Positions 38,201-46,700 of a stretch of 64,000 bases of DNA are shown one piece after another. The DNA is from Leuctra nigra (lineage: Eukaryota; Arthropoda; Insecta; Plecoptera; Leuctridae). Made by a program: the position numbers and the translations under genes. Location: assembly GCA_934045905.1 (NCBI GenBank), contig OW203768.1:4306316-4370315 (forward strand). Direction: 5' to 3'. The notes under the pieces are model-generated. The model ran no database searches. It was given only the letters and a program-made list of their open reading frames with translations, and had not been told where the DNA came from. Positions within the stretch are counted from its first letter, which is position 1. Every line of letters begins with the position of its first letter.

Positions 38201-41200
38201 GACAAGAAACGTATTTAGCGAACTCCACCATAGGGTACTTAACCTATTCATAGCTTTCACGAACTTCTTCTGTTTTATATCAGCAATGCAAAATTATTTA
38301 ATTTTCCACCAGAGGACGGACACTTTGTTGGCACGCTGACGGGTCTGATTTATAACTTTATTGAGGTAAATCGATGTATTTGTGTAATGTGAGTTATTCC
38401 TCTTCGTACTAAAAATATCTCCTGATAAAATTTCAACCTGATCAGACCAACAAATCAAAAGATTTTTTTTTAATTTGAACTTATCAGCTGATTTCAAAAA
38501 AATAGTGTCTACAACGCCCAAAAATGGTCTGTACATGTGTGCAAAATTTCAGCTCGATCGAAGAAAAACTGTGATATGTAGCCTCAGTAACAGAAATAAA
38601 CAGAGGTCCGTGTCAAAAGAGCCATAAGACGGCTGGGTAGTGAGTTTGACCTTGAAGAGGTTTTTTAATCGGTTTTTATCAATATCTTTTACCAATATAA
38701 TTGTTAACAAAATAAGGCTTTGTACGAGTGTTCCAAAGAGTTCAATGAAAATAATTCCATAGCTTGTACTTATTGGTTTATTAGATTTACTTTGTCCTAC
38801 AGACGTTTAGTGCCTGAAAATTTGTAAAATTATGCCACTAAACATCTTTTGGACAAAATAAAACTAATAACTTATTCCAAACTATGAAATTATTTTCATT
38901 GAACTGTTCTGAATACTCGTACAAAGCCCTATTTTGTTAACAATTACATTGGTAAAAGATATTGATAAAAATCGATTAAAAACTCTTCAAGGCCACGCTC
39001 ACTACTCGGCCCTCAAAAGTCTATCAACCAAATCAACGTCTGTTCCAGGCCCGGCTACACGCTGATCCCGACCCATGGCTACTACAAGTATCACTCGAAC
39101 GAAACGACGTGGACCGACGCCGATGAGACGTGTCGAGCAGAAGGAAGCCATCTCCTTGTTCTCAACTCCCAACAAGAACTGGACGCGCTGGTGGCAGCTT
39201 TCAACATGTCGTACTACTTCGAGTTCCTCTTGGGGGTGCACAGATTCTACGGGGGGAACACCAATTGGCGTACTGTCGGAGGTAAATGTACACGTCATTT
39301 TATTCAAGTTGCTCATTTAATTTGTATAAATAGCCAGGGATGAATAGGGTATAATTGCAGTTATGTTTATAGTTCGGAATAATGGGAGCCTTTTGAATTA
39401 TCACTTATCAGTACCTACTTTTCATATTTTTTCATTGCGTTTAAGGAAAAGTACATTCTTTAATTGACAAAATGCACACATATTTGTATTGGTGTTATTT
39501 GTGTTATTGAATAAAATTAATCATCTGCGTAATTTGATTTCTTATTTAACCAAAACATATAACCAAAACTCAAAATTCAAAGTCAATAATAAAAATATCT
39601 TCGATTATTTTTGGGTGGGCAGAGGGCTGGCAGATTTTGGGTGGGCGCGCGCCCACCTGCGCCCACCCCTGGTTCCGTCCCTGAACAGGGATATTCAGTA
39701 ACCAAAACAAACCCATCTCAACCTCTGCAATGACTTTATATTCAAGAGATAGTCGGAATCATTTTCCAAGACACGTGACTCCTGTTTCAGGCGAGCTTCT
39801 GAATTCTACTGGCTACTCGAGATGGTTCAACGACAACTCCGAGCCATACGGCACCTACATCGCGTTCCCTTACACCCGCTTCATAGGATCTTCTCCCAGC
39901 CAACAAGGCATCGTCGCCACCACGCCTTCCCACGCGCGACACTTCGTGTGTGAATACGATTTGTTCCAATGTAACTAAACTTAATGCGAAATATTGTCTC
40001 TGACATGTTTCTTATACATATTTTTTTGATTGTACTTTTTTTATTGTAAATAAAAAAAATAGTTTAGTGTTAGTTGTAAAGGACATCATGTGTTTTACTT
40101 TGTACTACCTACCACTAGAAATTTAATATAAATAGAACGTTGCAAGCGCGAACGATTTTGCCGCGTTTTGCAGGCACTTTTTTTTGGATACGATTGTAGA
40201 CAAAATGGGTTGACGAAATAATTTGAAATTTTAATCATGATTAGATAAAAGACAAACTATAAGGGTTATCACATGTTTTTTTGTTTTTTTTTGGTTAGCA
40301 ATAGTTCTAACTATTAGTTAACTTTTGGTGAAAAATTGACAATTTTTTTGTCTTGCTGGGTGCCGTATAAAATTTAATTTTAACAATGGACCAAGTGATA
40401 ACCCTAAGTTTGTTCTTTATCTAATCATGATTAAATATTGAGAACAATATGTTAACGCGTTTGGACTCCATTCGTATCGGAAATTTCATAGTTTTGCGCG
40501 GTTTTGTTGAATAACCGGCGCCTAATTAACAAGTCACGAAGCAAAAATAAAAAAGTGCTACTAATATACAATCAAACTGAACACGTGAACATTCTGTCAA
40601 AGTAACATCCACTTATGAAACAATTATTTTTCGCTCTCAATTTGCTAAAACGGCCGAGCAAATATGTGCCTTTTTAAACAGTATTGTTGTAAGTTGTTAT
40701 ACCTACACAAGGTAATTTCCATGCATGTGGAGGTAATTCTGTTATGTGTAGAATGTTGGATAACATTCTCCAAGCGTCTGTAATGCGGCATGACTTGAAG
40801 AGTAGGTACCTGTAAGACTGCCGTGACCTCCCTCGTAGTGCAGTACGGGAACTGCACACCAGAGAGCAGCTCCTGCGCCGTCTGCACGCCGATAGCTGCC
40901 TCCTGGATGGCGTTGCGCGCTTCAGTCACCAGGTGGAACCTCACGTCCACAGCTCTAAACACATCATCAGGCTTGTGTTAGATCTCCCATAACATTGGCC
41001 GCCCCCGGTAACACCGTCAAAAAGTTTCGTGAATGAGGGCCCAGGGCTCGAACCAAGACTCTCCAGCAGAAGAAGTCAAGTGGAAATACACGAGAAGTAA
41101 AGAGGGTGTATTTTTACGATATTCACGTCCCTCTAGGTCGTAAACTGCAGTATGTATTGATGGTAGGTTTTGAATAATGTGGTGGTGGGCGATACTTCAA

Positions 41201-43730
41201 AATTAAGATATTTACCAACAATGTAAGATTTTTTTTAAATCTAGTTGGCCGAAAATGCCACTTTGATGAATACTGCCTCATGCTCAAAAGAAGTTGCGTC
41301 CGCAAGTAGATAGTTTGATAATCACCACCAGACAAGACAGCGGGGCATGGGTGCATGAGTGGAGTGAGCTAATAATCTTTATGGCATTGCGGCGTTAACT
41401 GGACATTCTTTTGAGCATGAGGCTGTTATTGTAAAAGTTTCAATTTGGTAGAATAGAATAATGAATAATTAAAAACAAACAAATAAATATACATAGGAAT
41501 GATAATTAAGAGTTACAGAAACATAATAATGTATAGCAGTCTCCATAGCCATGATTTTAATAAAATTGGATGTTAAATCTTTGAAATGAATTAATTATTT
41601 GGTTTAGTTTGTGTGCTCGTGAGTGTACTCACTGTGAGTCCAGCATCTTCCAGCACTGGACCGCTCTCTCCAGCAGCTCTGAGGCCACATGGACATGCGC
41701 AGCCGCCTCCTGCCACTCCAGCGCGCCTCCAGCCAGCGTGTCCCGGTAGTTCCGCAGCTTGTCCAGGTCGCGTTCCAGCTGCACCTCGTCCGTGTTCCCA
41801 TAGGCCTCGGTGTACACTCCAGCTGGAACAACATGACAACATGGAACAACATGCACATGCTGCCACTCCAGCGCGCCTCCAGCCAGCGTGTCCCGGTAGT
41901 TCGACGCAGCTTGTCCAGGTCGCGTTCCAGCTGGACCTCGTCCGTGTTGCCATAGGCCTCAGTGTACACTCCAGCTGGAACAACATGACAACATGGAACA
42001 ACATGCACATGCTGCCACTCCAGCGCGCCTCCAGCCAGCGTGTCCCGGTAGTTCCGCAGCTTGTCCAGGTCACGTTCCAGCTGGACCTCGTCCGTGTTGC
42101 CGTAGGCCTCGGTGTACACGCCAGCTGGAACAACATGACAACATGGAACAACATGGAACAACATGGAACAACATGGAACAACATGGACGACATGGACAAC
42201 ATGGAACAACATGGAATAACATGGACGACATGGGCAACATGGAACAACATGGACGACATGGACAACATGGAACAACATGGACGACATGGACAACATGGAA
42301 CAACATGGACGACATGGACAACATGGAACAACATGGACGACATGGACAACATGGAACAACATGGACAACATGGAACAACATGGAACAACATGGGCGATGC
42401 CCTCACATACTCTTCACACGTGCATAAGGTCCGAATGTCTACGATAGATATCTGCGAACTAGTAGATCATTTCCTGGTGCACATGCAAGCGAAACTAATT
42501 TCCAAGATAAACTTTATAATTGTTAGTTAGCCCTATATCTTTCAATATGACAAATTGGAAAACACAGTAATTTTCCTGGAAAATTTCAGATTTAAACTAT
42601 TTTCCGCCGATAGTTTCTAATTTTAGGTATGTATTAAGATTTTTATTTATACACTTACTCAGATGTTTTTAAAAGTGAGAAACCAAAATCTAAATAATTT
42701 TCCTAAAACTCCTGTGTTGAAATTTCCTCATTTCCCAATTTCCTCAAATTGAAACTCAATATTGTCGAGATGATAACATTACATGACCTTTTATGATTCT
42801 TTCCAACTTAAATTTTGTTAAAATGTTTGGAAAAATTATTAATTATTGTTAATTTCAATAAAACATATTTTCGAAGACTTATTCGGGTATCCTTCATTCA
42901 GGCGGTTATAACTCTAACTAGAGTAACAATTATGGCGTGCCACAGGTCGTGACGTATCAATGATGATGACGCACCTAGCAGCTCGTCCTGCTGTTGGTAG
43001 ACTCCCTGCAAGTACGTCACTTTGGCCGACAGGATCTTCGTCTCCTCGTCAGCTTCTTCTGCACGACGTAGAAGAAGTTGCAGCTCGTTCTTCGCCACCG
43101 CCTGGAGACATCGGGGTAGATCAGACACTTGGACAGATACATCATCTCATCATCAGTTTGTTATCGCGTGTAGATTGTACTAAGTTGTATATGGTTGGGT
43201 TGTATAGAGGGACGGCGGCGCCAGGAGTTTTTGATAGTGAGCAGTGAGCGGCGAACAATTATTTAGGGTGGGCACATCATGTTTCCACTAAAAGTAATAG
43301 GTGTTAGGTTAAAAATGAACATGTCTTTCAGGGCATTTTACGGATTTTGAAATCAGTAGAAACGAATTTGGGACAATGAAAATACAACTTTTGGGGTAAA
43401 ATATGAATGGAATATCACAACAAATAGGGGTGGATTATGAAGCTACAAAAGCAATACAATACAGCAGCCTTCAACTTGAATGTTGTGTAGGAACTACATT
43501 AATCACGGGGGAGGAGGGGGGGGGGGACTGCGACATTCGGAGGGGGACGAAACCCCCCAGTTCTTGCCCCGCAGGTCGCTTTTTAGAACTTACACAATTT
43601 ACTATAGGTAAGTGATTCTGGAACGATAATTCTTTATTTATTCTTTAGGGATTCTTTAGCCATGTAAAAAGAGTTTTGTTTTAGTATTCCACTGTTGCTG
43701 ATTAAAATGAATGAATTAAGCCTTATTTTC

Positions 43731-43763
<33 letters not shown>

Positions 43764-46700
43764 GTCTATATTCTCAACAGAGCCAGGCTCCACTAGTGAG
43801 AATGTAATATAGAGAAGGGAGGAGAGGAAACCCGGTACCGGCATGTAGCCTACTCCTGACGAAAGATACCAAGGGGACCAACGGCTTAACGTCCCTTCCG
43901 AAGGACGGTGTAACATTCACAGCACGAGCCTCCACAACCCGCGCCGTCGAGAGACTGATAACAGGTGGAGGGAGGTCGTCACACTGACCCCCAAACACCC
44001 CAGTCTCTCTGACCCAACGGCAGCAACCTGGCAAGGCAGAGTTGAATGGTCACCCATCCAATCGCTGACCGCGCTCAATGTTGCTTAACCTCGGTGATCT
44101 AACGAGAACCGAGGTATCCAACACACCAGCCGTTAGGCTATGAATTAGTGCTCGAGTGTGTACCTGTCTGTTGATGTTGGCGATGAACTCCTCGTGCTCC
44201 AGAGCGACATTCTCGTTCCTGTCGACGTAGAGCTGCATGAGGACGTCTTTGAGAGGGGGTGGGGGACAGTGTACCTGTCTGTTGATGTTGGCGATGAACT
44301 CCTCGTGCTCCAGAGCGACCTTCTCGTTCCTGTCGACGTTGAGCTGCAGGAGGACGTCTTTGAGAGGGGGTGGGGGTCAGTGTACCTGTCTGTTGATGTT
44401 GGCGATGAACTCCTCGTGCTCCAGAGCGACCTTCTCGTTCCTGTCGACGTTGAGCTGCATGAGGACGTCTTTGAGAGGGGGCGGGGGTCAGTGTACCTGT
44501 CTGTTGATTTTGGCGATGAACTCCTCGTGCTCCAGAGCGACTTTCTCGTTCCTGTCGACGTTGAGCTGCAGGAGGACGTCTTTGAGAGGGGGCGGGGGTC
44601 AGTGTACCTGTCTGTTGATGTTGGCGATGTACTCCTCGTGCTCCAGAGCGACTTTCTCGTTCCTGTCGACGTTGAGCTGCAGGAGGACGTCTTTGAGAGG
44701 GGGTGGGGGTCAGTGTACTTGTCTGTTGATTTTGGCGATGAACTCCTCGTGCTCCAGAGCGACTTTCTCGTTCCTGTCGACGTTGAGCTGCAGGAGGACG
44801 TCTTTGAGAGGGGGCGGGGGTCAGTGTACCTGTCTGTTGATGTTGGCGATGAACTCCTCGTGCTCCAGAGCGACTTTCTCGTTCCTGTCGACGTTGAGCT
44901 GCAGGAGGACGTCTTTGAGAGGGGGTGGGGGTCAGTGTACTTGTCTGTTGATGTTGGCGATGAACTCCTCGTGCTCCAGAGCGACCTTCTCGTTCCTGTC
45001 GACGTTGAGCTGCATGAGGACGTCTTTGAGAGGGGGCGGGGGTCAGTGTACCTGTCTGTTGATGTTGGCGATGAACTCCTCGTGCTCCAGAACGACCTTC
45101 TCGTTCCTGTCGACGTCTAGCTGCATGAGGACGTCTTTGAGAGGGGGTGGGGGTCAGTGTACCTGTCTGTTGATGTTGGCGATGAACTCCTCGTGCTCCA
45201 GAGCGACCTTCTCGTTCCTGTCGACGTCGAGCTGCATGAGGACGTCTTTGAGAGGGGGCGGGGGTCAGTGTACCTGTCTGTTGATGTTGGCGATGAACTC
45301 CTCGTGCTCCAGAGCGACCTTCTCGTTCCTATCGACGTTGAGCTGCAGGAGGACGTCTTTGAGCGAGTCGTCAGAGGCGTCTGTTTTGCGGAACTTCTGC
45401 AGCCTCTCCTCGGCAGCTTCCACCTGTTGCACAGCACATCACGCAGTCTTACAAAACCAAGTAGTAGTTGACATGTATAATTACAATTGACTTCTTGAAT
45501 GGTCACTTACTCTTACGATATTTACTCGAAAAAGAATGATCTTTGAATATGATGCTGGTAAGGTTCTTTCACAATCAATTAATAGACTGGCATCTGATTG
45601 TGCAGTCTAATAGTTTTTTCAGTCCATCGAATTATTTCAGGGATAATATTTTGTTTCGCAAAAAAAAATGTTTGTTTGTTCACATTAATGAGTTGTTGCA
45701 GATCCCCATGTTTAGGGGGAATGTGACTCTAATGATAAATTACAATGCAATTTAATGTTAAATTAAATATTGATAACTAATATAAATTAATTCCAGTAGA
45801 ATTAAACTAACAGTTGGCGGGGATTTTTCGGGGGTGGATAGATCGTATAACCATACATAGAGAGAGATACTGAACAGAAGTTCACATCTCTATGATAGCC
45901 ATGATACAAATAAAAATATCATAAATATATTACACTAGGAAAACGCTCTGAGTAACGCGTTGATGAGCGAGCACGGATACGCGGAACACCTCGAACCGAA
46001 ATTATGTCTAACGAAAATATCATTAAAAGCCAATAAATCTTGAATTTAATTTATCTTGAATCTAAATATTCCTAAAATGTTAGTATCAACCCTTATGATT
46101 GAACTGTTCCTCGTTAATATTCAAAAATCACAGGATCTCTTTAAAAAACTATACCTGGGACCACTCAAATCATATGATATTAGTGTGTACACAATATCAG
46201 ATCAATCTGTTGAACGGTCATTATTAGTTTCATTTCGTTTGAAACTTTCTGCTCTAACTACCTTGCCTTGAACTGAAGATTCGAAGTCGCCGTGAATTTG
46301 ACAGCCAACACGCAAAATGTCACTAAAATTACAAAACCTTTTGAAAATAACTACAGATTTGACTGAAAATTGGCAAAAATACCTTAAATGTTGGTACCAA
46401 TGACCATGCGAAGTTTTTAGTTGGTCGGTCAATCGGTTCTAGTTTAAATTTCAAAAATCACAGGAAAAATGGTTTCAAATTTGAACCAATGGGTGGATTT
46501 GGCTGAAATTTATTATGATTGGGTACAATGTTGGTTGCAATGTCTTTGCTAAATTTCAAATTGATCAAACCAACCAATCGAAAGATAATTTTTTTAAAAT
46601 TTGAACCAATCAGGGGATTTCAAAAAAATTAGGGTCTGCAACAATCAGAAATGTTACGTACTTGTGTGCAAAATTTCAGCTCGATCGAAGAAAAACTCTG

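Noticed and set aside
41591..42530. Frames of 255-305 codons rich in Cys, Val and Pro or in Met, Asn and Trp
   Set aside because: They are produced by the ACATGGAACA minisatellite and the 150-bp array, with no protein-like composition.
44158..45490. Plus-strand frames of 320 and 417 codons
   Set aside because: They are shadows of the 111-bp array. The real exon is on the minus strand and shows correct splice sites.
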